The notes under the pieces are model-generated. The model was not told where the DNA came from, did no database searches, and saw only the letters and a program-made list of their open reading frames with translations. DNA of 64,000 bases from Kitasatospora papulosa (GTDB lineage Bacteria > Actinomycetota > Actinomycetes > Streptomycetales > Streptomycetaceae), in the NCBI RefSeq assembly GCF_000717245.1, contig NZ_JNYQ01000019.1, positions 1-64,000 of the forward strand, in the 5' to 3' direction. Numbering within the stretch: position 1 is the stretch's first letter; each line of letters begins with the position of its first letter. A program made the position numbers and the translations under genes. Of this stretch, positions 51,456 to 60,530 are shown one piece after another.

Positions 51456-53674
51456 ACGACCAGAGCCCCGAACGCGCCGCCTACACCGTCGTCGGAGCGG
51501 GTGCCATCGGCGGCACCCTCGCCCACGCCCTGTCCCGCAGGGGCCACCCGGTCACCGTCATCGACACCGACCGCGCCCACGTCGACGCCATCCGGGCGCA
51601 CGGACTCGTCGTCGCCCGCGGTGACAAGCGAACGAGCGTCCCCGTGCGGGCCGCCACACCGGAGGAGTACGACGCGGGCCCACTCGACCGGGTCCTGCTC
51701 GCGGTGAAGGCCCAGGCCACCCGCAGCGCCGTCGAGTGGATAGCCCCCCGACTGGCCCCGGACGGCTACGTCGTCTCCGTGCAGAACGGCTTCAACGAGG
51801 ACCTGATCGCCTCACTCGTCGGCCCTGAACGCACCGTCGCCGCCTTCGTCAACATCTTCGCCGACGTCGTCGAACCGGGCGTGGTCCAGGACGGCGGCGC
51901 GGGCGCCCTGGTCATCGGCGAGTGGGGCGCCCCGGTCAGCGACCGCGTCCGTGACCTCGTCGCCGACCTGCAGAGCTGGGGCCCCGCCCGGGCCGACGAC
52001 AACGTCGAGGGCCACCTGTGGGCCAAGGCCGGCTTCGGCGCCATGCTCGCCGCCACCGCCCTCACCGACGCACCCATGGCCGACCTCATCGACCGCCACC
52101 GTCCGTCCATGGCCGGGCTCGCCGAGGAGATCTTCGCCGTGGCCGAGCGGCGCGGCGTCACACTCGAGGCGTTCGACGCCTTCGACCCCGAGCCCTTCCG
52201 GCACGGAGCGGTCCCCGCGGCACGCGACACCGCCTTCGACCGCCTCACCGCCTGGCTGCGCACCCAGACCAAGGACCGCAGCGGCATCTGGCGCGACCTG
52301 GCCGTACGCCACCGGCCCGTCGAGGTCACCACCCACTACGCCGACGTCATCACCCAGGCCGCCGGCGAAGGACTGCCCACGATCCGCCTCCGGGCCGTCC
52401 TGGACGGACTGCGCGAACTGGAGTGCGCACCGCACACCATGTCCGAGGCCCGGCTCGACGCACTCGACCGCCTCGTCCAGCAGCCCGACCACCCGCAGCT
52501 GCCTGCGCGCAGCCAGGCCGCAGCCGTACAGCGCTGGCTCGACGACCACCGCGAGGAGATGGTCACCGACCTCGCCGCCTACACCGCGCAAGGCAGCTCC
52601 AGCGACGACCTGGACGCCCTGACCGACTGCCTCGCCTGGCTGCGCGACTGGCTCGACCGGCGGCTGGGCACTCCGGAGGACGAAGAGATCCTCCCGCGCG
52701 CCGACGCCGGAGACATCCTCGTCCGCCGCTACCCCGTCCGCGGCGCGACCACGGCCGACAGCCGCGCGGTCACGCTCGTGGGACACTACGACACCGTCTG
52801 GCCGACCGGCACGCTGGACACCTGGCCCTTCCGCCGGGAGCACGACCGCATCACCGGCCCCGGCGTCTTCGACATGAAGGCCGGCCTCGTCCAGGCGGTA
52901 TGGGCCCTGCGCGCGCTCGACGAGCTCGGCCTGCCCCGGCCCGCCTGCACGCTCGTCCTCAACGGCGACGAGGAGACCGGCAGCCACGCCTCCCACGAGG
53001 CCGTCGTCGAGGCGGCAGCCGGTTCCCGGCTCGCCATGGTCTTCGAAGCGGCGGCCGACGGGTCCATCAAAACCGCCCGCAAGGGCGTCGGCCTGTTCAC
53101 CCTCACCGTCACCGGGACCGAGGCCCACGCCGGACTCGACCCCACCGCCGGCGCCAGCGCGGTCGACGAACTCGCCCAGCAGATCCTGCACGTGAACCGG
53201 CTGCGCGACCACGAGGCGGGCACCTCCGTCAACGTCGGGGTCATCGAGGGCGGGACCCGCAGCAACGTCACCGCCGGCCGGGCCCGCGCCCACCTCGACA
53301 TACGCGTGGCGTCCGACGCCGAACGGCAGCGCATCACGCGCGCCCTCGCCGGTCTGCGCCCCGCCGACACCCGTACCCGGCTGGAGGTCACGGGAGACTG
53401 GAACCGCCCCGTCTTCGAACGCAGCGCCCAGGTAGCGGAGTTCGCGGACCTCGCCACCGCGTGCGCGGAACTGCTCGGGTTCGGCCTCTCCGAGGCATCG
53501 GTCGGAGGAGCGAGCGACGGCAACTTCCTTGCCGCGGCCGGTATCCCCGTCCTGGACGGCATCGGCGCGGTCGGCAGCGGCGCTCACGCCCGATCGGAGA
53601 ACACCTCCGTGTCCGGCATGGTCGAGCGGGCGGCACTGGCGGCCACTGTCCTCGTCGCGCTGGCCGGACGCTGA
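51452..53674 (+). CDS. Fusion of ketopantoate-reductase-like dehydrogenase and M20 metallopeptidase
   Basis: 740 residues in one uninterrupted frame. N-terminal half (about 8-330): GAGAIGGTLAHAL (Rossmann), VKAQ (Lys86), VQNG (Asn112), Lys192 in HLWAKAGFG; two Asn of the classical K-xxx-N-xxx-N active-site helix are Gly196 and Ala200, so the substrate likely differs from ketopantoate. C-terminal half (about 355-740): CPG2-like M20 peptidase with metal ligands His445 (GHYDTVW), Asp474 (GVFDMKAG), Glu507/508 (GDEETGS), Glu532 and His712 (GAHARSE), all intact. Domain order suggests oxidation or reduction of a 2-keto/2-hydroxy acid together with cleavage of its amide. ATGA overlap with the SDR gene; last gene of the operon. 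Confidence 0.88.
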   Translation: MNDQSPERAAYTVVGAGAIGGTLAHALSRRGHPVTVIDTDRAHVDAIRAHGLVVARGDKRTSVPVRAATPEEYDAGPLDRVLLAVKAQATRSAVEWIAPRLAPDGYVVSVQNGFNEDLIASLVGPERTVAAFVNIFADVVEPGVVQDGGAGALVIGEWGAPVSDRVRDLVADLQSWGPARADDNVEGHLWAKAGFGAMLAATALTDAPMADLIDRHRPSMAGLAEEIFAVAERRGVTLEAFDAFDPEPFRHGAVPAARDTAFDRLTAWLRTQTKDRSGIWRDLAVRHRPVEVTTHYADVITQAAGEGLPTIRLRAVLDGLRELECAPHTMSEARLDALDRLVQQPDHPQLPARSQAAAVQRWLDDHREEMVTDLAAYTAQGSSSDDLDALTDCLAWLRDWLDRRLGTPEDEEILPRADAGDILVRRYPVRGATTADSRAVTLVGHYDTVWPTGTLDTWPFRREHDRITGPGVFDMKAGLVQAVWALRALDELGLPRPACTLVLNGDEETGSHASHEAVVEAAAGSRLAMVFEAAADGSIKTARKGVGLFTLTVTGTEAHAGLDPTAGASAVDELAQQILHVNRLRDHEAGTSVNVGVIEGGTRSNVTAGRARAHLDIRVASDAERQRITRALAGLRPADTRTRLEVTGDWNRPVFERSAQVAEFADLATACAELLGFGLSEASVGGASDGNFLAAAGIPVLDGIGAVGSGAHARSENTSVSGMVERAALAATVLVALAGR

Positions 53675-53877
53675 ACACCCGGGCCGCCGTGCGTCACCTC
53701 GCCCGGTGAGGTGGCGCCGAGGGAACGAACACCTGCCCCGGCCCGGGCGCGCAGCGGCGGCGGAAGCGCCGGCGCCCGAAGAGCTGTGCGAGGACCCCGC
53801 CACACGGGGCCCGGGCGTCGCGGGGCTCCGGAAAAGCGCGGCGCGCCCGCACGCCCCCGCCGGGAGCGGCCGACCGC

Positions 53878-53923
53878 GTACGGGTGTCCCGTCTCGCCCC
53901 GGAGTGAGACGGGACACCCGTAC
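53878..53923 (+). terminator. Long-stem terminator of the fusion operon
   Basis: A perfect 18-bp stem (53878-53895 with 53906-53923, beginning GTACGGGTGTCCC) around a 10-nt loop, 204 nt after the stop of the fusion gene. No T-run, as usual in Streptomyces. Confidence 0.85.
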
Positions 53924-54103
53924 GTACCCCTGGGCATGATCTGACCTGTCACCACAGCGGGACCCCGAGCGGCAGGGGATGCGCCGCGCGCGTAAAGGGC
54001 ACGAGGAGTTGGTCCCCCTTCGCGAGCGGCCTCCACCCTGGCCTCGTCACCGGGGTGAGCGTGGTCCGTGACGGCAACTCGTAGGCCGATCGGGCAGTTT
54101 CTC

Positions 54104-54131
54104 GGGGACGGGGACGGGGACGGGGACGGGG
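54104..54131 (+). repeat. GGGGAC tandem repeat, G-quadruplex candidate
   Basis: Four perfect GGGGAC units plus a fifth GGGG, giving five evenly spaced G4 tracts, 122 bp upstream of the DUF6924 start. Confidence 0.8.
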
Positions 54132-54252
54132 AACCGGCGGCCGGCGGCAGGGTCTCGTGTCAGACCCGGCAGATAGCGTTTCCGGCGGAGGCGCGTTCCC
54201 GGGCCGGACAGCCCACCCCTCCGAGGAACACGCTCACCGAGAGAGAAGTCCC

Positions 54253-54708
54253 ATGAAGAACCTGCCGGACACGGACGAAACCCTGCTGATCCGTACCGAC
54301 CATTCCGACCAGGCCGCTTGGCAAGCCCTGCTCACGGCCGTCACCACGCCGAACAAGAACGGCTTCCTCGCGAACGTCCACGTGGTGGACGATGTCGCCT
54401 ACAGCGACCTGACGACCGAACAGGCCGTCTCGGTGGCCCGCGCCCGGGGCGATCTGCTGATCGTGGCCGACACGACCGCCCTCACCGGGCCGGAGATGCC
54501 ACTGCTGGCCGTCCTGCCCTTCGACGGGGATGAGGACGACGACTATGACGAGGACGAGGACGAGGACGGCGAGACGAAGCAGGAGCACGGCGAACTGCGC
54601 GTCATAGCCGCGGAGCTCTGGTCGATCGAGAACAACATCTCCCTCGCCAACATGGATTGGGAGGACTTCGTCAACGCCGCCGACGAGGGCGTTTTCCGGG
54701 GCTTCTGA
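54253..54708 (+). CDS. DUF6924-like small acidic protein
   Basis: 151 residues. LLIRTDHSDQAAWQALLTAV at the start, ANVHVVDDVAYSDLT, ADTTALTGPEMPLLAVL and the closing LWSIENNISLANMDWEDFVN match a family of small proteins (to my recollection DUF6924) often found alone. A 20-residue run of Asp and Glu (residues 95-112 region) is inserted before the last strand pair; relatives usually have a short loop there. Function unknown. No operon partner. Confidence 0.75.
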   Translation: MKNLPDTDETLLIRTDHSDQAAWQALLTAVTTPNKNGFLANVHVVDDVAYSDLTTEQAVSVARARGDLLIVADTTALTGPEMPLLAVLPFDGDEDDDYDEDEDEDGETKQEHGELRVIAAELWSIENNISLANMDWEDFVNAADEGVFRGF

Positions 54709-54920
54709 TCCGGGTGGCAGCGGTTTCCGGCACACCGGCGCGCATCGCCCGGTGCGGCCGGGTCCACGACGTTCCGCTCCCGTCAGAGGCGGCGGACTCA
54801 CTGCCGATGAAACGGGCGCGACCGAAAACGTCCCACACCCCACCGCCGCCCTTTCTCCGCTCGATCGTGCGTTTTCCCTTGACGGAAGGCAGTCGTCCGG
54901 CCAAGGGTGGCCCTCAACCA

Positions 54921-54937
54921 TTGACAACGTTGTCCAA
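54921..54937. promoter_or_regulatory. LacI-type operator
   Basis: TTGACAACGTTGTCCAA, a CG-centred palindrome (GACAACGTTGTC perfect), typical of LacI-family sites. It overlaps a TTGACA that could be a -35 box and lies 71-87 bp before the exported discoidin enzyme. Confidence 0.75.
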
Positions 54938-55007
54938 CGCGGGTCCGTCGCACGACGCGTACGCCTGCCCCAGGACCGCCGCGAGAGCCCGTCAGAGGAG
55001 AACCATC

Positions 55008-58000
55008 ATGGGCCCGACCTCCCTGCCCCTCGGCCGCCGCCGTCTGCTCCAGATCCTCGGTGCATCCGGAGCCGCGGTATCCCTGCCACTGGGCGCAGGT
55101 GCCCTGCCTGCAGCGGCGCCCCCTCATGGAACAGCGGGTGAGAGCGCCCCGGAGGACGTGGTCGCCGCCACGTACTACCGGGTCCTGCTGCGGCACACCC
55201 GCTGGTCCGAGACGCAGTGGGACGAGGCCCGGGGCATCTACACCGACAAGTCCTTCGGTTTCGCGGTGGTGCTCGGCCACGCCGTGCTGCTGACCCGGGG
55301 CAGCTACGACGCCGAGCTCGCCGGCGTGGACCGGGACACCCTCAGGCGGCGGACCCTGGCGACGCTGCGGCACTTCGCCGCCTCCAACCGGCTGACCGGC
55401 GGCACGCAGTGGGGCCGCACCCTGTTCTTCGACACCACGTTCCAGTCGTACTTCGTGCTGGCCGCCCGGCTGCTGTGGGACGAACTGGACGCGCAGACCC
55501 GCTCCCTGGTCGACACGATCGTCCGGGAGCAGGCCGCGTACACGCACGCCCTGGGCACCGGGGACGACCCCGCCTCCGGATCCTGGACGCCGAACGGTCC
55601 GGCGGGCGGACACGTCGGCGACACCAAGCTGGAGGAGATGGGCATCTACGCCCAGGCGCTGGCCCCCGCGCTGGCCTGGGCCCCGGACGACCGGCGGCGC
55701 GCCGAGTGGGCCGTCGGTTACGGCGCCTGGTCGCGCAACGAGGCCGGCCTGCCGGAGGCCGACCTGGCCAACCCGGCCCGCGTGGACGGCGTTCCGGTGG
55801 CGCGGAACACCGCCCGGAACGTCTACGACACGTTCATCGTGGAGAACCACGGCTCATTCGGCCCGCATTACCAGGCGGAGCTGTGGCGGACCTCGGGGCG
55901 CAACGCGGCGCACTTCCTGGCCGCGGGGGAGCCGCTGCCCGAGGTGCTGACCCGGCAGCCGAACGCCGGACCGCTGTGGCGGACCCTGCTGGGTGTGATG
56001 TCGGACGCGGGTGAGCCGCTGATGCCGATGGTCAACGACAGGGAGCATCTCTACGGCCGGGATGTCATCCCGCTGGCGTTCCTGTCCCGGGTGATGGGCG
56101 ACCGGGCGGCGGCCCGCGCCGAACAGGACCTGGCGGAAAGGCTGGAGGCCTACCAGGCGTACCCGCCCGAGTACCGGCTCGCGAAGTTCTCGGGTGAGCC
56201 GAAGTACGAGCCGGAGGCACGCGCCGAGCTGGCCATCAGTTATCTGCTGCACGTGTGGCCCGAGGCGGGCCGGCCGGTCGTGCCGCTGTCGGGCCAAGAG
56301 CTGTTCGCGTACGCCTCCGGGGTGACCGACTTCGGGGAGGGGCCGGGCCTGGTCGCGCACCAGTCGCCCGCAGCCTGGGCGGGCGCGGTGTCCAAGCCGA
56401 AGTTCGTGAAGTTCGCCTGGCAGCCCGGCCACGACGACTGGCTGTTCCGGATCAGCGGCAGCACGCCGATGTTCCTGCCCTCCACCGCCGTCGAGGTCAC
56501 CGGCCGCTCTGTCCGCACGCACACCACTCCGCGCGACGGGTTCGACGGGAGCGCGACGCTCCTACGACTGAAGAACGGTTTTGCTGGCTTCACCACGCTG
56601 CCCACCGGCGCGGTCGTCCATGCGGCCGGCGGCCCGGACACCGTGGGCGGCCGACTCGAGGTGCACAACCTGACCATGCCGGGCGTGGCGGGCCTGGACG
56701 GCAGCCGCACGTACCGCTTCGCAGAGGGCTCGGCGAAGGTCGCGTCCCGGGACTCCTCCGGAGGTTCGACCGGCCGGGTCGACGAGCTCCCCTTCGACCG
56801 TGCGACGGTGCGGCACCTGCGGGTCCTTGGCGTGACGCCCGATCCGGCCTACGGATACTCGCTGTTCGCTGTGGAGGCACGGGACGGAGCGGCCGGTCCC
56901 GACCTCGCGCGCGGCGGACGGGCGACCGCCTCCTCGTACACACCGGGCAGGGGGCCGGAGCTGGCCGTCGACGGGGACGACACGACGCGCTGGGCGGTCT
57001 CCACCGCCGACCGGCCACGCCCCGACAGCTGGCTGGCGGTGGACCTCGGGGAGCCGCGCGCCCTGGACCGGGTCACCCTGCGCTGGGAGAGCGCGGCAGG
57101 CCGCAGCTACCTGGTACAGGGCTCGGACGACGGCGAGCGGTGGACGGACCTGGCCGACGGCCCCGCCCCGGCGCTGCGCAGCACCGGCGGCTGGCTGGAC
57201 GTCGACGGCCGGGCCGGACTGGTGGTGCGCGGCGGACGCGGCCCGCTCGCGGTGTACGGGGACACGATCGTGCCCGCGGAGGACGACGAGGGCCCGCTGC
57301 TGGTGGAGGGCCACTGCGGAGTGTCCACCGCCGAGCTGGAGGCACTCGCCCGCCGGCCTACGCCCACGACCGGGGACGACCGGGTGCAGGCGGCGGTCAC
57401 GGACGGGCACCTCAGCCTGTTCAACCTCTCGGACCGGGCGGTGCGCACCCCGGTCTCCCTGGTCCAGGAGAGCCGTCACCGGGAGGTCTACGAGGGCGAG
57501 CAACTGGTGACCGGGAACGGGCTGCGCTACGAGGCGCGGCTGGAGGCGGCGTCGGCGTTGCTGCTGCCGCCGCGGTTCACGCTGGTCGCGCTGTCGGGGC
57601 GCTCGCTGCCCGACGGGCTGCGGGCGGAGGTCGTGGACGCCGCGACGGTCCGGCTGTCCGGTCCGGCCTGCCGGGTGCGGGTAGAGGCGCAGGGCCGCAG
57701 CACCGTGGTGACGGTGCGGCCGGGCCGGGTCACGGAGACCACGGTGCGTGGGGCCCTGGCGTACCCGACGACGGACCAGGCTCTGGGCCGAACCGTCTTT
57801 CCGAACGCGCCGCTGCCCGCAGGGATGTCGGAACCCGCCGCGGCGGTGGACGGTGATCCGGACACGGTGTGGCGGCCGGGGCGCGACGGCCGGATGGTCG
57901 TGGACCTCGGTGCGCGACGCGCGGTGCAGCGGGTGGAAGCCGAGTGGTTGACCGGAAACGTCCCGGCGATGTCCGTGGAGTTCAGCGACGACGGGATCCG

Positions 58001-58139
58001 CTACCGCCGGGCGGGCGCGTTGACCGGCCGCGGCCGGGAGAGGACCCTGCGGGCTTCGGGCTCCCCCCGCTATGTGGCGCTGCGCGTGTCCGGCGCACCT
58101 GAGAGGAGCACCGGTCTCGTGCGGCTCTCGGTCCACTGA
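55008..58139 (+). CDS. Tat-exported large enzyme with two discoidin domains
   Basis: 1043 residues from the ATG after GAGGAGA. Twin-arginine signal GRRRLLQILGASGAAVSLPL. Residues about 45-430 are helix-rich (HTRWSETQWDEARGIYTDKS, WGRTLFFDTTFQSYFVLAAR, GSFGPHYQAELWR), compatible with an alpha/alpha-toroid as in polysaccharide lyases and heparinase-like enzymes; beta-rich region about 440-620. Two F5/8-type (discoidin) domains follow (about 628-752 and 912-1043: ELAVDGDDTTRWAVST; AAAVDGDPDTVWRPGR). Likely degrades a polysaccharide outside the cell; the bond is unknown. The LacI-type operator upstream suggests sugar induction. Confidence 0.75.
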   Translation: MGPTSLPLGRRRLLQILGASGAAVSLPLGAGALPAAAPPHGTAGESAPEDVVAATYYRVLLRHTRWSETQWDEARGIYTDKSFGFAVVLGHAVLLTRGSYDAELAGVDRDTLRRRTLATLRHFAASNRLTGGTQWGRTLFFDTTFQSYFVLAARLLWDELDAQTRSLVDTIVREQAAYTHALGTGDDPASGSWTPNGPAGGHVGDTKLEEMGIYAQALAPALAWAPDDRRRAEWAVGYGAWSRNEAGLPEADLANPARVDGVPVARNTARNVYDTFIVENHGSFGPHYQAELWRTSGRNAAHFLAAGEPLPEVLTRQPNAGPLWRTLLGVMSDAGEPLMPMVNDREHLYGRDVIPLAFLSRVMGDRAAARAEQDLAERLEAYQAYPPEYRLAKFSGEPKYEPEARAELAISYLLHVWPEAGRPVVPLSGQELFAYASGVTDFGEGPGLVAHQSPAAWAGAVSKPKFVKFAWQPGHDDWLFRISGSTPMFLPSTAVEVTGRSVRTHTTPRDGFDGSATLLRLKNGFAGFTTLPTGAVVHAAGGPDTVGGRLEVHNLTMPGVAGLDGSRTYRFAEGSAKVASRDSSGGSTGRVDELPFDRATVRHLRVLGVTPDPAYGYSLFAVEARDGAAGPDLARGGRATASSYTPGRGPELAVDGDDTTRWAVSTADRPRPDSWLAVDLGEPRALDRVTLRWESAAGRSYLVQGSDDGERWTDLADGPAPALRSTGGWLDVDGRAGLVVRGGRGPLAVYGDTIVPAEDDEGPLLVEGHCGVSTAELEALARRPTPTTGDDRVQAAVTDGHLSLFNLSDRAVRTPVSLVQESRHREVYEGEQLVTGNGLRYEARLEAASALLLPPRFTLVALSGRSLPDGLRAEVVDAATVRLSGPACRVRVEAQGRSTVVTVRPGRVTETTVRGALAYPTTDQALGRTVFPNAPLPAGMSEPAAAVDGDPDTVWRPGRDGRMVVDLGARRAVQRVEAEWLTGNVPAMSVEFSDDGIRYRRAGALTGRGRERTLRASGSPRYVALRVSGAPERSTGLVRLSVH

Positions 58140-58141
58140 GC

Positions 58142-58175
58142 GCACGGGAGCCGGTGCCGGCACCGGCTCCCGTGC
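58142..58175 (+). terminator. Perfect 34-bp palindromic terminator
   Basis: Arms of 17 bp (starting GCACGGGAGCCGGTGCC) meet without spacer 3 nt after the stop of the discoidin gene. Strong hairpin. Confidence 0.85.
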
Positions 58176-58538
58176 GGACCGTGTGCGAGGTCCTGGCGCC
58201 GAAGAGACGGCCGGAAAGAGAGACGTTGCCGCTCCGGCCCAGGATCACCACGCCCCCCGAGCCGCGGAACGGGACCGGGACGGCGCGGTGTTCGGCCCGG
58301 TCCGGCAGGGAGGATGCACCGGTCCTCCAGGTGACAGCCGGGGACCGGTGCGTTCCTGTCAGGCCGGGTGCCCGGAGGGCCTCGTGATCCTGTACGAGGT
58401 CCGGAGCCGCCCAGGTGGCGTTCCGCCGGTCCGTGGTTACCCAGCCAGGAGGCGGCGGGGGAGGGGCGGGGCGACCGGTGCGGTACGAGCCCGAGAGAGC
58501 GCGGCCATGTACCGGGCCGTCGCCGGCCGAGGCTCGGA

Positions 58539-58853
58539 ATGAGAAAGCTCTGCGGGCCTGGATCGCTGAGCGCCCTCCTGGCGCTTGTGAAGAGCCCGCA
58601 ACTGCAAAGAACGGCCCTGACGGCACCGGTACCTGTGGATGCCGCGCTCTGGGCCGAACTTGCCTTCCCGCCCCGCCGAACCAGGCTGCCGGTGGGCGGC
58701 GGACTGCCAGCAGGCGTCGAGCGGGACGACCCGCTGCCGCCGCACCCTCGGTACCCGTTCGAGCCGTCGAGGGAGGCGTTCCGGTACACGCTCACGCGGA
58801 AGCCCGCCGTCAGGGACCCGTGGCTGCGGGCGATCTACGACCGAGGATGCTGA
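58539..58853 (+). CDS. Possible small protein, weakly supported
   Basis: 104 codons (MRKLCGPGSLSALLALVKSP ... AIYDRGC) with no clear ribosome binding site and no family match. The second half (RYPFEPSREAFRYTLTRKPA) reads like protein. The stretches 58176-58538 and 58854-59157 show nothing else. Confidence 0.3.
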   Translation: MRKLCGPGSLSALLALVKSPQLQRTALTAPVPVDAALWAELAFPPRRTRLPVGGGLPAGVERDDPLPPHPRYPFEPSREAFRYTLTRKPAVRDPWLRAIYDRGC

Positions 58854-59157
58854 CCTGCCAGAAATGGTGCGGACCACGTCGGAGCTGGGACCATGAGGTC
58901 CCCTGATCACGCATGGTGACCGCCATCACGCATTCAGCTTCAGTAGTTCAGAGAAGACCTGCGCTGACACCGCGAAATGCTCGCCACCCCGCGAGGACCA
59001 CTGTGTACACGGCGCCGGTACGCGCCGCTGTGCGCGCACGAAGGCAGGGCCGAGGTCGTAGCCCGTTGCCGTCGACGCCCACGAATCGGAGTGACACGGT
59101 AAGCCCCCTGCACCACAGCGGGACGCTGCAGCACAGGGGCCCTGCGGGTGCTCGTGA

Positions 59158-60492
59158 TCAGGCGCCGATATCGCGCCGCCGGAAGTCTTCCTGCGTCTCA
59201 CGTCGCACCAACAGACGGGCCGAGCCATCGTGCACCGCGACGACCGGAGGACGGCCGACCAGGTTGTAGTCGGAAGCCATGGACAGTTGGTAGGCGCCGG
59301 ACACCGGCACGGCGAGCAGATCGCCGGGGCGGACGTCTCCGGGCAGCAGGACATCAGCCGCGAGGATGTCGCCCGCCTCGCAGTGCCGACCTACGACCGT
59401 GGTGGCGACCGGCTCGGCGGTCGTGGAGCGGCCGATCAGCCGCGGCGCGTAGCGGGCCCCGTACAGAGCGGGCCTGGGGTTGTCGCTCATACCGCCGTCG
59501 ACTGCGACGAACATCGTCGACCCGGTGGGCTTGACGGCGAGTACGCGGTACACCGCCACACCTGCGGGGGCCGCTACCGCCCGCCCGGGCTCGATGACGA
59601 GTCTCGGCACGGGCAACCCCGCTGCCGCACAGCTCGCGGAGAGTTCCCCGTTCAGACGGTGTGCTAGCGCGGTCAGGTCCAGTGCGCTTTCCCCTGCCCG
59701 GTACGCCACGCCATGCCCACCTCCCATGTCGAGTTCCGGGAACGTGACGCCGTGGCTCTCCTTGATCCGGGCCATCAGCCCGACCATCCGGCGCACGGCC
59801 ACCAAGTAGGGCTTGACGTCGGTGATCTGGGAGCCTATGTGGCAGTGAAGGCCCGTCAGTTCGAGCTGCGGCTGGCCGAGGACCCGGGCGATGGCGTGCT
59901 GGGCGGAACCATCGGTGAGGGACAGGCCGAACTTCTGCCCGTCCGTACCGGTACGGATCTTCTCGTGCCCGCCTGCGGAGACGCCCGGCACCACCCGCAC
60001 CATCACTTTCTGCCGACCGCCGGAGCCGACTTGGGCGGCAAGTCGAGCGATCTCCGAGGGGCTGTCGACGACGATCCGTCCGACCCCGAGTCGCAGCGCG
60101 GTCTCGATGTCCCTCGGGCTCTTCGCGTTCCCGTGCAGCACTATCCGTGCCGCCGGAAACCCGGCCATGACGGCGAGTTCGAGTTCGCCGGCGGAGCAGG
60201 CGTCGAGGCCGAGTCCCTCCTCGTCGATCCACCGCACCATCGCCCGGGACAGGAACGCCTTGGCGGCGTAGAGCACATCGGCGTCAGGGAAGACGGCCCG
60301 GTACGTCCGGCACCGTGCCCGCACCTCGCCCTCGTCCAGCACATAGGCCGGGGTGTCGAACCGCTCGGCCACGTCGGTGAGCGAGACCCCGCCGACACTC
60401 AGGTTCCCGCCCGGGAGGCGGGCGGTGGAGGCCGGCCAGACGGACAGATCATCCAGTTCGGCCGAAGGCCCGGTGAGAACGGGAGCGGACAT
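59158..60492 (-). CDS. lysA: Diaminopimelate decarboxylase-like PLP enzyme
   Basis: 444 residues from the ATG at 60492, after GAGGAGATG; the longer frame to 60864 is discarded. Fold-type III decarboxylase: the PLP Lys78 in VLYAAKAF, DACSAGELELAV, GLHCHIGSQI near 215, the phosphate loop MGGGHGVAY, EPGRAV, and the dimer-partner Cys in HCEAGDIL with YNLVGRPPVV at the end. Decarboxylates meso-diaminopimelate to lysine, or a related amino acid. No other lysine genes are nearby, so this may be an accessory copy. Followed upstream by the SAV_915-like gene on the same strand. Confidence 0.88.
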   Translation of the reverse strand: MSAPVLTGPSAELDDLSVWPASTARLPGGNLSVGGVSLTDVAERFDTPAYVLDEGEVRARCRTYRAVFPDADVLYAAKAFLSRAMVRWIDEEGLGLDACSAGELELAVMAGFPAARIVLHGNAKSPRDIETALRLGVGRIVVDSPSEIARLAAQVGSGGRQKVMVRVVPGVSAGGHEKIRTGTDGQKFGLSLTDGSAQHAIARVLGQPQLELTGLHCHIGSQITDVKPYLVAVRRMVGLMARIKESHGVTFPELDMGGGHGVAYRAGESALDLTALAHRLNGELSASCAAAGLPVPRLVIEPGRAVAAPAGVAVYRVLAVKPTGSTMFVAVDGGMSDNPRPALYGARYAPRLIGRSTTAEPVATTVVGRHCEAGDILAADVLLPGDVRPGDLLAVPVSGAYQLSMASDYNLVGRPPVVAVHDGSARLLVRRETQEDFRRRDIGA

Positions 60493-60530
60493 GACTGCAT
60501 CTCCTCGGAAGGCGGGTGTCGAAGCGTGAG

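Noticed and set aside
51812..53917. 701-codon reverse frame over the fusion gene
   Set aside because: Antisense frame made by GC-biased codons; no homology-like motifs.
54657..55007. Upstream extension of the discoidin enzyme
   Set aside because: It runs through the DUF6924 gene end and the LacI-type operator; the Tat signal starts at 55008.
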